Assembly (NCBI GenBank): GCA_903813345.2
Contig: CAIIXF020000009.1
Location: forward strand, 9,730,030 to 9,794,029
Length of the DNA stretch: 64,000 bases
Origin: Owenia fusiformis
Taxonomy: Eukaryota > Annelida > Polychaeta > Sabellida > Oweniidae
Direction of reading: 5' to 3'
Shown one piece after another: positions 41,760 to 55,388 of the stretch. Position 1 is the first letter of the stretch; each line of letters starts with the position of its first letter. The position numbers and the translations under genes are program-made. The notes below the pieces were generated by a model. The model saw nothing but the letters and a program-made list of their open reading frames with translations. It ran no database searches and was not told where the DNA came from.

Positions 41760-44727
41760 TTGATGTAGGATCAGGAATGGAGTAAAATTTGTTCCAAAAG
41801 CATAAATGAAGTTCTTTGAAGAAGGATGCCTTAAGCTGAAGACCGATTGGCCAGATAGATGGAAATGATTATAATGAAAATATTGATACGTTTTTTTGAG
41901 AAAATTGGTTCAAAAATTTTAAACTTTATTCTTTGCACCTTATATCTAAAAATCGACTAAACTTCTCCAAAATCATTATCATCAAATCTCAACTTTTCGA
42001 ATTTTTTCGGAAGACACAAGGGAAGTAGTTTATGAACCAAAGCACACTTAACTCAAATCGATTTCTACTAGAATTGACAAATGGTCTAACACGCAAAACT
42101 AATGAATTGTCCGAAATTGAAACGCACCCTTTATGGTGCCATTCAGTAACCTTACATGTCATGTTTAAGGATGTTCGACTTTTATATCAAAAGCACTTGT
42201 GCTTAATTCTCCTCCTAGGAGGAATAAATCCACTGTGAACTTTAACATGCTTCAATAATTTCCGATTGTTAATTAAGTTAGCAACTGGCAATATCATTTC
42301 TACAACATAGAATATTTCGTGAATGATCACATTTCTTCATCGCAATGAATCTCAGTCAAAAATATCAAGATATCATCCCAATTCTAGGCGCTTGATTTGA
42401 TTTAATGCAAAAGACTGATAACTGGAAGTTCCTCAATACCATAAAAATATAACGATGGTCGAAATCGGAATAAGCCTAAAAAGAACCAACAGAAATAAAT
42501 CAGAAAGGAGTAAAACACACAGGGTAATAGACGACATTCAAAATGATATAAAACGTCAAAAAATTAGAAACGTCGTTTATTTTATAGAAAGAAATGGAAT
42601 GATAAAGAGTATCAAGAGAGAAATTTTACGCACAGGGATTCAAATATTTATTATCATATGAAGGTTAATCAGTAGTGATTTGTGGACCTTATGTTTAAAC
42701 TGATCACCTTGATTAAAGAGTGATAGTCAATTTTGCATGTAATCTACCAGGGGTGAACATTTCTGTATTTTTACATAAATCATTTATTCATTTTTGCAAA
42801 TTCGTCCGGAAAGCAATACAGAATGCTGCAAGATATTTGTGGAATGATACCATACTAAATATAAACTTCTGGCTTGCATCATGGATATTTCTTGGGCCTA
42901 TGTCTATTAAGAGAAAGATACATATCAATGAGGATTAAGCGTTCCATGATCTATTTAATACTGTTATGGGTAGACTCATGAGAAAACAATTCGAATCCAA
43001 TGTTTCAATGCTTTTTATCGTACCCTTGGGTGCTGTAGTGTGATCACTTAGCCGGGCGGGCGGGCGTCCCGATTAATCTTGTCGACACGTTCCATGTAAA
43101 CGGCTTGAGGAACTGGTGTGAGATTTTCAGAGGAGTTCCTTTGAATGAAAATCATAGATCCCTAAATTGCTTAGATTTTAGTCATGTTTGGTAAATTTTA
43201 AGGTGGCCATATTGGGAATTTCCATTCTAAAATACTGTCTGTAAAGACTTATCTATACGTTTCAAGCAAAACCCGCCTTCGAGACTGATTGATTTGAAAT
43301 TTTTGAGATGTTTCTTAGTCTGTTAGTATGAACGTTTATAATTATCAGTTTTTGGTACTATGAGAATTTGTTAAGACGGTCATTTTTGATTTTCCGTTCT
43401 AAAATATTGTTTCGAATTGATTAGTTTTTTAGCCTTCTGGGTAAATATTAAGGCAGCTATTTCAGATTTTCCATCCTGAAAGTTTGTCGCTAAAATCTTT
43501 GTCTGCATATATTATTTCACGTCAAACCGTTGACTGATTGATCTGAAGTTATGGGTATGGGAGATGTTTCTTTGAATGATAGATTAGAACTGATTATATT
43601 AGTTAAATAAGGCTACTCAGCTGATGAGTGCCGAAACAAATGTGGATTTTATATCTTTGGTGAGGAGAGACCTGAAACGTCTTTACTCAACTTAAGTTTA
43701 ATTTGAGTATAGTAGAACATGGTAACTTTATCTCTTGTTAATTACTTGCTTTTCTTTCCACTCTATCGCATCTATGTCAGCCTGGCCGAATAGATCACTG
43801 TGACCAGAATATTTCATTGAATGCTACATAAACACAAAAGCGCGGTGCAGGCACCAGTACCTTATTTTATGATTAAGGATTTAAGCACCAGATTCAATGC
43901 TTGTTTGTAAAATAATCAGAAGTTGATTGTTTTTTAATAAAAACCGAATGTCGAGGTGTATACGGTTAGCATACAATCCACGAGTGATATACAGCACACA
44001 CAAAGCATTGAACACGGTGCTTAAATTATTTTCACACATGGTAAAGTTTTATAAAACGAAATAAAATCTAACCAAAGGTCATTATGACTTCTAGCCTATT
44101 CCCATTAAGTTTCTAGATGGCTGTTCAGAAAGTTTACATTTCCTTCTAAATCCAATTCTAATACCTAGATACCTTATTTTTAGAAAGAAAATAAAAGTAA
44201 CGCCGACAGGCAACTTGAAAATATGAAATTGATGAGGGTAATCAATGTCACGGTACACTGATTCTAAAAAATGATGGCCATTCATCTGTTGAAAAAATAC
44301 ATAATGCATATTGTATTAATTATGTATTGTCTCCAATCCACGTCTAATTCCCGGATCGGATCATACCGGAGCTACGGAGCAGAGGTAGAATAGACACTTG
44401 ACGCTGTTAAAATAACGTTAAAAATCAGAACTACGACGTAAGATACCCAAAATATTCCAAATACATGTATATGAGCGACGGGGTATAGATACTAGCCTGT
44501 ATAAATAAATGCAAATGGCACTAGTTAGTCAGTAAGTATGTTTATAGAATGCTATTATTAAGGGAACTTTAGTAAAATAGTTCGAAATTGAAGGTGACAG
44601 ACATTCGTATATGTGACTTTAATTGCACATGCAACTAATGCCACCGCTCAAGGCAATTATGGGTAATAGACAATACACCTCTGAGACTCGAGATCTACAG
44701 CATTCATCTTGATTCCCCATCAGAATA
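41760..44727. other. Stretch upstream of the GPCR TM3 exon, no exon recognised
   Basis: AT-rich with only short random open frames. The missing TM1-TM2 exon was looked for here on the minus strand and not found. Confidence 0.4.
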
Positions 44728-44729
44728 TA

Positions 44730-44962
44730 CAGGGTGAGCCAAAATAGGTAACCCAAACAAATGTTAATAACTCAGTCATTCATCATGGGCTAAACGTCAT
44801 ATTTAGCCAAATTAAGCTTTCTGCAACGTTCTTCCATTCCACTAAGTTCCATTTATTTATTTCAAATGGTCACGACTTTATGGCCATTTTACAAAACACG
44901 CTCAAAATGCGGGTCTCGTCTCTGGAGACAAATATTTGTTTGTTACCTTTTTTCCCAACCTG
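44730..44962. mobile_element. 233-bp mariner-type MITE with TA duplication
   Basis: Starts CAGGGTGAGCCAAAATAGGT and ends in the complement of a matching CAGGTTGGGAAAAAAGGTAA. TA at 44728-44729 and 44963-44964. No coding capacity. Confidence 0.8.
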
Positions 44963-44965
44963 TAT

Positions 44966-47359
44966 ACCCTCACTTAACCTCTTCCACAAACTAACTTTCT
45001 GATTAGAAAGCAATCTTTGTATGTGGAATAATTAAATTTTACCAATTTGAAACATTCTAACATTCTATAAATGGAAACATCAGCTTAGGAGCATTTTATT
45101 TATAAAAGTCAATACTTACAGAAGTACCAGGGGGTTTATCTATAAGACCATTGGACCTAATGTGGGACTATTTGCGTCTTGGCTGCATGGGCATTTATCA
45201 AATACGAGGGTTGTCCCAGAAGTAATATAATGCACTATATGCTCTAACTGTCCTTAATATTCATCAATTTCATTGCTTTCGCTATATGCGAGCTTCTTCA
45301 ATTACGGATTCGGGAATTTGCGCGAGGTAACGTAAAGGTAAATTTATAAGTTTATATCAATGAGGTAATGTGTCAAACTGTCAGGTCCAGCTGTGAACTA
45401 CACCGAGAATTGTTCACCCCCTTCTGACCAATCAGAATCGAGTTTATACATAGAGCTTATTGAGTTATCGTATTAATTGTTTTCCATTCCGGCAAAAACA
45501 ATTTACCTATCCCATTTGCCTATCTGTGGCATATAAAAAGTGTTGCCTACATCGACACAAACCTTAGCACATCCTCAGAAGTAAACGCCATTGGCATATA
45601 CAAGCTGACAAGTACTATACAAAGACTAATGCATTTGCAATAATCCGCATGCTATTCTAAAGAGATCAAGAGATACGGCTCCAAGCTTCGACAATCGTTA
45701 AATCTCCGCTATTGAATTTAAAAATAATATCTTCCTTGGTATTGTTTCCAATGGTAAAAATAAACGAGAACAATTGAAAGGAGACATTGATCCCTAAGCT
45801 AATGTAAACCTATCAGACACTGAGCGACAGAACACTTAATCTTAATGTCGGATATCTGATTCTAAGAGATAAATGTGACCCCCTCAATAAATTGGAGCCA
45901 TTGCTTAACTGAACATATTTCCATCTTTTTTTGTTTTTATTACTAATGGATTGACGTTGTGGATTCTTCAATTATTGAAAGCATAATCAATATTAACCTA
46001 CTGAAAACTGCACTCGTTTGTACATCTGGGCATTCTCAAAAGGTGTATATTGATTCCAACTCATTATTAAATCATATATCTGATAAGTAATTTTGAGATT
46101 TATTTTTCTTTTGTGAGTAATATGACATTTTTAGTTAACTTATGCTTTTATGAATAAATGATTAAACATTGAACGGAGTTCATAAAAAGCTTACATTGCA
46201 ATGATAACACGCGCTTGCCATTTGAGACAATCGTTCCATTCGAATTTTTATCGTATGATCTGTAAAATGAAGCCCTCTGATTGGTCAGTTCTTGTGCTGT
46301 ACCAATCTGTATTGCTACTGAGATTCTCCCCGTTGATCATCTCCGTTGCAATACAGAAAATATTGGTACGGAAGAGACAATCTCAGTAGCAATACAGAGG
46401 ATCACACGATAAAAACGTTATTGAATGATTTGAACTGCAATACAGGATATATTCTGTCTCGATATTCTGTATTGACACTCGACTTCGTCTCGTTCCAATA
46501 CAGAATTTCTCGTATAATATTTACCGCATAATACGCGTCAAATTTTAGCATTCACTTAATCCTACATCTGCTGCTTCATGTTGCATAATTATAACCATAT
46601 AAAAGACTTACTTTGAATTCCAATAATAATCTTATTTCTCTCATTTGAGTTGTCATTGTGTAAATACTTGCACTCAATGTGTTTATTCAATTTATTGTGA
46701 AATTCAATCATGCTTTCATCTCTTCGAAATTTATGAGTAGTTATTTTGTGTTTGATGTCCAATTAACACCAAACTTCAAACAGACAAGATATTTCCTCAT
46801 TCTTATGCCAAATTACGTTTCGATATCAATTTTTCTTTTTCACTTTTACATGTTCCAGCTGGAATTTATCTACTTAATCACTCGTAGCCTTGAATCAAAT
46901 CAACTATCGACCCAATTTTGCAATTTTACGCCAATGTTTCCCGAATCTGGCTTCAAGGAGAAGTGAGCTTCAAATCTTGCGTTAAGTTATCCAATCAACC
47001 TGGTTATTTTAAATAAACTTGCAATTGCATATAGTGCAAGATTTCTATTCCTTAGAGTTCGTCTTTAATTTTTACATTTTTAGCATAATATTCTGTGAAA
47101 TATGAACAGTCTTTTACCATTGCAATACTCATAGATCTTCTCTTGCATATTTTGATTTGCTGGTGATTGTGAACGATTCAGAGAACTGCTTTTCTGTCTG
47201 TTTCATTTCATCCTTGTTTCATCAGACTAAATAAAATTATTTAGAAATCTAAAGCCTGGAATCGAATCAAAAATAAGGAGATTGATGAATGGCGCAAAAC
47301 TTCCAAAAAATTACATGAATAAGACATGCACCTATTAACTTTTAAAACTAGATTACAGA
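44966..47359. other. Non-coding stretch, no gene recognised
   Basis: AT-rich; the one structured piece is the inverted repeat at 46300-46400. Open frames at 46.2-46.97 kb are short and run through that repeat. Confidence 0.4.
46300..46400. repeat. Inverted repeat 'CTGTATTGCTACTGAGATT'
   Basis: The 19-base word at about 46307-46325 is exactly reversed at about 46379-46397. The word 'caatacag' recurs at least five times more up to 46505 in both orientations, so this is a small cluster of one motif. Confidence 0.6.
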
Positions 47360-47902
47360 ATTATGAGAATTCAAATACCAAATATTGACAAAATTAACTC
47401 TACTGCTTTTCAAGTTATAGTAAAAAAAAGTAAAATGATTCACGTAAAAATGGCTGTCATTTTTCAAAATGGCCGCCTACTAGCTACATTTTCATAAGAC
47501 AGTGTACCGTGCTAATGGGAATTCACATTTCCAATATGAAAAAAATCGTTCTACTACTTTTCAAGTAACAGCAATAATTATAAGACAGAGTGTAACGACT
47601 TCATATCGTGTATATTTGCTGTACAATTCATATCCTGTACATTTTTTGCATTTAAAACATTTTAATATTGCAGTCTTATGTGTTGCACCTAAATTTAGCG
47701 TAAAATTTAACACTCATGGCGGCCATTTTGAAACCGGTGGCCATTTTGAAAATTGGCCTTTGAGCAGAACTTTTACTCATATTGGATTTATAAGTAAAGA
47801 ATATAAATGATATTATGTTAGCGGTATTTGCAATTTTGCCTGGACGGACGGACGGACGAAGTCGTTCTCTATATATCTCCCCGAACTAAGTCCGATGGGA
47901 TA
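47360..47902 (+). mobile_element. Pearl/Helentron-like element, copy 3 (short)
   Basis: About two tandem units, then the unique segment with 'aaatggccaccatttt'-like words, a CGGACGGACGGACGGACG run (47842-47859) and a terminal hairpin ending GATGGGATAAT. Same family as 1-962, with fewer core repeats and more divergence. Confidence 0.6.
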
Positions 47903-49292
47903 ATAAACGTTGTAAAACAACAATTCGGCAAAAGTATTGTTCCTCGACCACGATGAATATTATTGGGTGTCAGGCATGCATATCGACCTCTAAACCCCCT
48001 CTCTTCTCATTACTTCAAGATATAATTCTGAGTTAAATAGTTTAATGTCTAAATTTTCAAAGGAGCACTGCGTCAAAAGCACTTAAATCTCGATGTGATT
48101 AATAAATAGCGATTATTAAGAAAAATATTTCAACAATCACAATTCTGGGTTAAATAGGTTAATGTCTAAATTTCAAAAGGAGAATACGTTGGGGTGTCAG
48201 TCTTATCCAAAATGGCGTATGCCAGTTTATTAAAAAATGTTCAAGGTCGACAGTAATCAGCCAAGGACTTCAAAGATTATTATTCATGATCACCGATTTT
48301 CTATCAGGTTACCATTAATCAGTATAAAATAATCTGACTATACTCTGTTGATGAATAATAGATTCGGTCTAATTGATCCACGAACATGACAAATAAGAAC
48401 CAAATGGGGTCTCTAAACAAAATATTGGTAACCATGTATAGAGATGGAACATTAATCGTTTCAGGTTTCTACATATTCTTCCCATCATCCCATGAATTGA
48501 GGTATTAGTTGTAATGCAAATTTATCATTTGTTGGGATAACGTGTACTAGCAAGAAAGAATGTAAACAGATGTTTAGTCAAGAGGGAAATGTACAGGAAG
48601 GGAAAAGTATAACATAGGATCATTAAAATTGTAAACATATACATGTTTCTAACAAAAGTTACATGTTAGAAACGTCATGCATGAATTGCATTATTTTATT
48701 TGGGTTAAGTTTGCCTACGGTCAGTAAACAATCGCTGCAAGTTTAACAATTGCTAAGTGTCCTACAGCGCCACCTATTTCAATTCCATGAACTATATTTT
48801 TCCTTCCAAGTGTCTCACGTCAAATTTTGTCAATAGAGAGTTTAAGCTTGCAATGTTTGTTTTTTCACAACCTAAACGTGAACGGAAAATATTTAAGCGA
48901 TGCATTTGTATGGGCGATTGGCCATACGTACAGGTTGGCGTTTCGATTTTATATGCAAGCTTAAACTCACTAATATCCAATCCATTTCTCAATTCTCCTT
49001 TGATAAATGCGCCATTTTTCTGCATTGTTACTAAGTGATGCATCCTTTGGAATATATTTTCGAAATCAGCATTAAAAACCCCAACTAATGGTTTTATGGC
49101 GCAATTGAAAGACGCTATATTGAATTGATGTTGTGTTTCATACCCGGAACTGGGTTTAGTGACATGATATATTTGTCTTGTGAATATCATTTGAACTGTG
49201 GCAAAAGAGATTCTGCGAGAGATATTAAGGTAAATAGAACTGAGTAACTGAAAATTTCTAAATCAACTGAATCTTTTAAGATGAGGATCACT

Positions 49293-49690
49293 GGTCAGTA
49301 TCAAGCGAAAGTAACAGCCGTTACCTTTGCATTTAAGATGGCGGACGGTAAATGTCGATTTCGATATTTTTAGTTTCCATCGAATTAAACTACTTTATAG
49401 TAATGCTTTGATATTTGAACTAAATCAGGCTTATGTGACATGGGAACCGTGTACTATGATCATTTATTCATACACCGTGCGTGGTGTGGAAGATATCGTT
49501 GAACTATGGTGCCTACGCATGGTATATGAACAAATGATCACACTCCAAAGTTACGATGTCATATGATACGCCTGATACGTCAAGTAATTTAATTCGACGG
49601 AAACTAAAAATATCGAAGAAAAATATCACCATTTACCGACCGCCATCTTAAATGCCAAAGTAACGACCGTTACTTTCCTTGATACTGACC
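49293..49690. mobile_element. 'GGTCAGTATCAAG' MITE, copy 1
   Basis: TIRs of about 110 bp: GGTCAGTATCAAGCGAAAGT onward on the left is reversed at the right end (CTTGATACTGACC). Both ends include a 26-bp self-complementary block near the tip and 'aagatggcggacggtaaatg'-type sequence. Total 398 bp. Confidence 0.8.
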
Positions 49691-50109
49691 TGTGAGGATG
49701 CATTCCACCAAATGTTCATTCTTTGGCTTGTAAATGTAGAAGGGACACCAAGTAGCGTATTCACCTACATTTCAATGGAGAAGACACGAAACATAATGAT
49801 ATAATTTGGTTTAGGTCAAACAATATCCCATGCAATTAATCCTTTCTTTTATATAGTCGAAATAGATCATCAATGACCTTTGCTTATGAATGTGAGTCAT
49901 GGATTAGAAGACAGAACCGACACTAATCAAGAAATGCATACTCTTAATAAGATTTATGAATGCTACAGAGATCTATTAAATGGTCCGAGATTAAAGTACC
50001 ATGTAATGATAATATATTACATGTTAACGTTAAAAATCATTCTCATTTATCTATTGTACTGTATAGATAATACACGGTATTTACATGACAAAATGTCACC
50101 CTCTACACT

Positions 50110-50590
50110 AGTCAGTATCAAGCGAAGGTGACGGCCGTAACCTTCGCATCTAAGATGACGGACGGTAAGTGTCGATTTCCATATTTTTAGTTTTCATCGA
50201 ATTACTTCATAGTTGACGTAATGCTTTGATATTTGATCCAAAACAGACTTTTTTTTTTTTTTTATTGGATCTTACACATACATCATACATAATATACATA
50301 CATGTTCATATAATTATTTAACATTTTTACAATAGATACTATTTTGAACAGCTCATCTCCATGTACAGAGGATTTCCAAATAATATAATTTACAAATGTT
50401 TACATCACAATAGCGCAATAGTCTTCAAGAACATATGGGTTACCATGGTTTTATAATATATACTCCATACCTAACAGACTTATACGAAATTTGGAACTCT
50501 GGAATGATAATAAAAATATAGAAATCGAGGCTTACCGTTCGCCATCTTAGATGCGAAGGCTACGACCGTTACCTTCGCTTGATACTGACC
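50110..50590. mobile_element. 'GTCAGTATCAAG' MITE, copy 2
   Basis: Same family as 49293-49690, about 83 bp longer because of a central insertion starting with a T14 run at 50250. The terminal blocks 50122-50147 and 50553-50578 are each nearly perfect 26-bp palindromes of the type GCGAAGGTAACG/GC/CGTTACCTTCGC. Confidence 0.8.
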
Positions 50591-51589
50591 TGTACTCTTG
50601 AGTAGAAGAACCCAAGTTGATTGAGTCTCAACCTCAACTTTTAGATTATTGTGGAGTAATATGGGAGGATTCCATATTTTCAATAGTAAGTAATAACAGG
50701 ACATTGGGCTTGCTTTTAAGAACCTTCTGTTGACTCTATCACCCTGATCCCGAAAACGTAGGATGAAAATGTTGTCGGCATATGTATATATTTTTGAAAA
50801 TACGTCCCTGGACCGTCTGTAGGTATATATAAGCAAACATAAGTTGATCTCGTTTTGAATCTTTTGTATAGGTTAGTTATATAATCAGTCTACGGGGAAA
50901 TTGCATAGGCGCAAGCATAACACATTTCAATAATTTAGCACTTAACATCTCTCTAGGTTTCAATTAATTTGATATCTTAATCTTTTTGAGACTAGCGAAA
51001 TCCTCGCTAGTTATTCTCCCAAAGGGGCATTTGGAAGTAAATGTAGAGTAATAAACGTTATTTCAAATACTTTACAAACACAATTTACTTTTCTTTGTAT
51101 AGGCTGTTTACTTTATTCTGCAAGTCAAGCCAAGTCGAGTCAATTCAAGGGAATAATTTACTCGAATCACGGATTATCATTTTTAATTGGAATTAGTTGA
51201 AAGATATTGAGGCCTCATTGTGCATTGCCCTAGTATAAAGTACTTCTTGCAAAAAACTAATTTACTTATAATACGTTATGAATACGATAAACACTGTTAT
51301 TCAGCCTTCGTGAACCTGGACCATCCATATCCAGGGGTCAATTTTTCTATTAAATCTTTTTATTCCAATAAATGCATTTTAAGTAATGTATATAAAGGCA
51401 ATATTGCTATTTATAAGTCAACAATTGTTCATAAAAGCCAACGTTGAACCTTAACTCTACATACTCGTACATGCAGATACTTATAATGTTCCCATGATGT
51501 GATTAGTCTCGCTATATAGAGAAATCATTCTTGAGAATATCGTTTTTGTAAATGTCTGTTCCCTGAGCTTGTATGCTACCTTTTACCCA

Positions 51590-51770
51590 AATATTCGAAC
51601 GGAGACGTATGCATCCCCAAGTGTTCTGGGTTACCCAAGTATTCCGACTCTTGCCGAAGTATTCCGACTCTTGCCGAAGTATTCTTAATTGACCTTGCTG
51701 ACCCAAGCATTCTGGGTTTTCTTATTCTATGAAACACTAGATAAGTTGATTTTCAAATCGCCATTCATGT
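51590..51770. repeat. 'ACCCAAGTATTCYG' short tandem/dispersed repeat
   Basis: Repeats of 'acccaagtattccg' and 'actcttgccgaagtattc', followed by 'gttgattttcaaatcgccatt' as in the 38690 copy. Confidence 0.55.
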
Positions 51771-52244
51771 TTATGGTTCTTCAAGAGATGACTACTGAAA
51801 TGAAATGAACTAAACCAATTATGTTACCTTGGCCCAACCATGGGCATTCAATAGATTGAAAGTCCATGGCCCAACCTGGTTATAAAGACGTCACGTCTTT
51901 ATAAAAAATGGATGAACTACCGTCTTGGTTAATATTTGTTTTCGTCATTTTCTCCAAGAAATATGTCGATTTGTATCAAAATACATAAACCGTATATTAA
52001 TGGTAACACCAGGTTATCGAAAATCTAGGCAGTCACAAGCAAATATATCCAGCAGATCAAATCCTCAATTTCGAAAAGTGGGCCCACATTTACAAATATT
52101 ACGTCCAAATTGTCAGAAATTAATCACATTTTAGCTGCAAAAATATTTTGGTCACCCCTTGTGAATTTTCAGTTCTAATAAAATAGTTTAGTTTATTTAT
52201 TTATTTATTTACAATTCAACATAAAAAATAGTAACAATTTTTCC

Positions 52245-52360
52245 CAGCCCACCTTGGACAAAATAAGGTGTGTTGTCAGCATACTTGGGTTGTCACAATA
52301 GTTGGGCATACAAGAGTCCGAACACTTGGGCCATTGGGTAGCCCAGAACAGTTAGACTTC
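52245..52360. repeat. Inverted copy of the 'CCCAAG' repeat
   Basis: 'atacttgggttgtca', 'gaacacttgggcc' and 'gggtagcccagaaca' are reversed forms of the 51590 and 38690 words. Confidence 0.5.
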
Positions 52361-53984
52361 CTCATACATTTCGGATGTCTGAAGTTATTAGCATACAAAA
52401 CGGAATCAGTTTTTTTTACAATCAAACAAATGCTTTTTTCAAAGATCGCAATCCTACGTGTCCCGTTGTATTTTCAAAATTATCGATATCATCAAGGTCA
52501 ATGTAAGATGACAAACAAATCCCAAGTTGAGATGAATTGTGAAAACATCAGAATGGCTTAATACAATATAGAGTGTCATTTTGACCTAAAATTATAAACT
52601 GTTGCTAGACACAAATATCTAATTTGCAACTGTGCTCATTTATCATTCTTCATGTTCTATGGTCCGTTTCAATGAAACTTTCAATACCCTACCAGAGAAA
52701 GAATTCATTAGAACTGTCAGTTCATATACCTCCTTAATGTGTCATAAATATAACCCGAACTTACAACTTTTGATAGAAGACATAATTACAAGGGTAGATC
52801 ACTAAACTGTTTCTCAGCTGACGAGACCAAGGGAAATATACAAGGTATGTAGTTACGTCATATTATTATTGAGGAGAGATAGTCCGTAGTTATAACAAAC
52901 TTCAAAGTACTTCTTTTGTTTTTAAAATAAGTCAATAGACTCACATATCTCAAATATATTTGTTCATATCACTTCATGTTATGCCTATTTAGTGAACACT
53001 CTACGTTAATCTTGACAACAACTAAAAAACTTCTGATTTCTTGTAAAATATTTTTAATCTTTATTTTTAGAAGCTGGACGACCTATCATTTCTGCAACTT
53101 GAATCTTCAATATCTACCCTATTTGTTCAGGTGTATCACCCCTGGAAAGACATTTGATTAATCAGAGCATCTTGTGAAACAAAAAGATAAATAGAATGTA
53201 AAGTATACATTTACTTATTCTCAATCATTACCTCTTCACACCCTTCTTATTTCCACACTATAAATTGAGAGAAAATGATTGAAGTGACTTATCTGAAAAC
53301 CCTACGAAGTACTTTGAAGTTTGATGTAACTAATATAAGGACTATCCGTTAAAAGCTGTTTAAATATCTCCAATAATTTTTATAGTAAGTTTGTGAACAT
53401 AACCCGATTTTTCATTCGAGAAATTTTAAGGGAAAATGTATTGTTGGAAGAGCATTATTCAATATATCATGTTACCTACTGACACACATGAGCAAATCAC
53501 TATCGGTCACATAAATATTACCAATATCTGAGAAGATATTTTTGAATATTAGACTATCAACAAATAAGGGAATTGAACTATTTAGCTTGTAACATGATTC
53601 GATGCAATGAATCTTCTTTTCAGGTGTTGCTTAATTAGAACGTCGTATATTCTATCAGGCAATATATCAAACTTTGTCTAATATGAAATGAGGACTTCTG
53701 AAATTAAAGACACGCGAGCATTATCTATGTATTTAGTTTAGTTTGCTTAATAACAATGTGTTATTGCTTTCAAAGAGTCATTAGTAATTATTTGTGAGTA
53801 ACGTTTTATTTGCATACACTATTTTTCAGAAACCGAAAAATCTATAATCAAGAGCGACTTCTGAAAAATGAATGTCATAATATTAGTTTTGGGACGTAAC
53901 ATAGGGTACAAGAGTTGAATGAAACAGATATACAGCGTGCAGTGTATCCATTTGAAGACAACCACAGGTACCAAAAGGAAGAAC

Positions 53985-54111
53985 AAAAGACAAAACACTT
54001 CAAAAAAGGAATTTACGCCAAAAACAATGGGTAAAATAACCCCAATATTAGAAATTATAATCTTACGCATAACGAACAAGAGGTAAAATCAACCCAATAT
54101 TACACAAAGTA
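53985..54111. repeat. ~48-bp satellite, left remnant
   Basis: Two to three diverged units ('ttacgccaaaaacaatgggt', 'aaaataaccccaatatta'), ending 'attacacaaagTA' at the mariner insertion site. Continues on the other side of the insertion at 61570. Confidence 0.8.
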
Positions 54112-55307
54112 CAGGGTGTTCCAAAAGTAACAGGACTGGTGCTGGCATTTTGTTAAATATGCACCAATCGTCTTCAAAATATTACATAATGTACTTTCAT
54201 GTATCGTTACTAAGACTGCAAAGTTTTGACAAAATATATCAAACTCGGGTAGAGTTATGGTTGCTATAGTAACATGACATCCCAATACCCAGGGCAACAT
54301 TCCACGCAAAAAGTTACATTAAACAGGATCTTAAGAGGTTCTGGACAAATCATTTGATTCTGGACTTGTCATATATTTTTTTCAACGAAATCACATCCAA
54401 GGGTTGAATTTTTATTAGCTATTTAGAGAGTGAGTCCTGCCTAGTATTAATTTCAATAAAAAAAGTTAAAATAGAACCCTATTTGAGAGTCAATCTAATA
54501 CTTACATTACATTGATAAATTAAGGCAAATCCTGAAATATTTTTAAAGTGCGTTTTTTAATGAAATATTATCCAGCAAGTATTTAAATGAAACGGTCTTA
54601 TTTAAATACAAATCATAACATGATATTTTTCATGAAACATTTTTCAATGAAATTCAATTGAAGGGTCAAGATAAAACGAGCTAATTTAGGTGAAAACCCT
54701 TACATGATGATGTGTTTTCATAACTTCTTTCATAAAATTCCATCAAGGGGTGAAGATAAAATGATCGAATTTAAGTGATTTAAGGATCACGAGAATATGT
54801 TTTCTTTGATATTTTCTATGAAATCCCATCCAATGGTCAAGGTAAAATTTTGATTTTGATTTTGATTTGGTCACGTGTTCGAAAGATCCATATAAGGCCC
54901 ATAGAACCATATAGGAACGTCATTTTGAATGTCACGTGATAGATCCATATAAGGCTTTTAGAACCATTTATGGAAAGATGAGGGGAAGCCCCTGACACCT
55001 GTTTCACGATTTTTATGCACTTCATTATTGTACCGAAGTTTGCCGATTCGATTCGTCGTATTTCGGAATCCTGGTGACAATTTTATACTCCATTGGAGTA
55101 TTTTTGACCTACTTCTTATGACGGAAATTCCCGAACCTTGTTCGGATTAATCCGGATTTTCTGACCTACCTTATCTACCGAGATTTCACGAGTTAACATT
55201 CGTCTCATTCCGGAATCCTGGTGACAATTTTATACTCCATTGGAGTATTTTTGATCTACTTTTTCTGGATTTTGCCCTACTTATTATATCTTGACAACAA
55301 GCAAATC

Positions 55308-55388
55308 AAAAAGTTCGACATGAACGGGTCTCGATCAACTAACCTAGACTATGGAAGCCAGGCACGCTAACCATTAGGCCAACGAGCT
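55308..55388 (-). ncRNA. tRNA-like Pol III unit in left arm
   Basis: Reverse-strand twin of 59099-59179: B box at 55328-55336, A box at 55371-55381, T-run terminator at 55308-55312. Confidence 0.4.

Larger units (their letters stand above)
50600..53980. other. Non-coding stretch, no gene recognised
   Basis: AT-rich, with dispersed repeats at 51590-51770 and 52245-52360. No conserved coding signal on either strand. Confidence 0.4.

Noticed and set aside
48792-49190. 132-codon minus-strand open frame
   Set aside because: No family recognised, the plus strand is open over the same bases (48757-49038), and there is no splice or promoter context. It could be a fragment of an unknown element, but support is too weak to list.
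50480-50836. 118-codon minus-strand open frame
   Set aside because: It runs through the right end of the 50110-50590 MITE, so half of it is repeat sequence.
53819-54079. Possible TM segment of the missing GPCR exon on the minus strand
   Set aside because: The hydrophobic frame runs into satellite units and lacks the TM1/TM2 Asn and Asp signatures.
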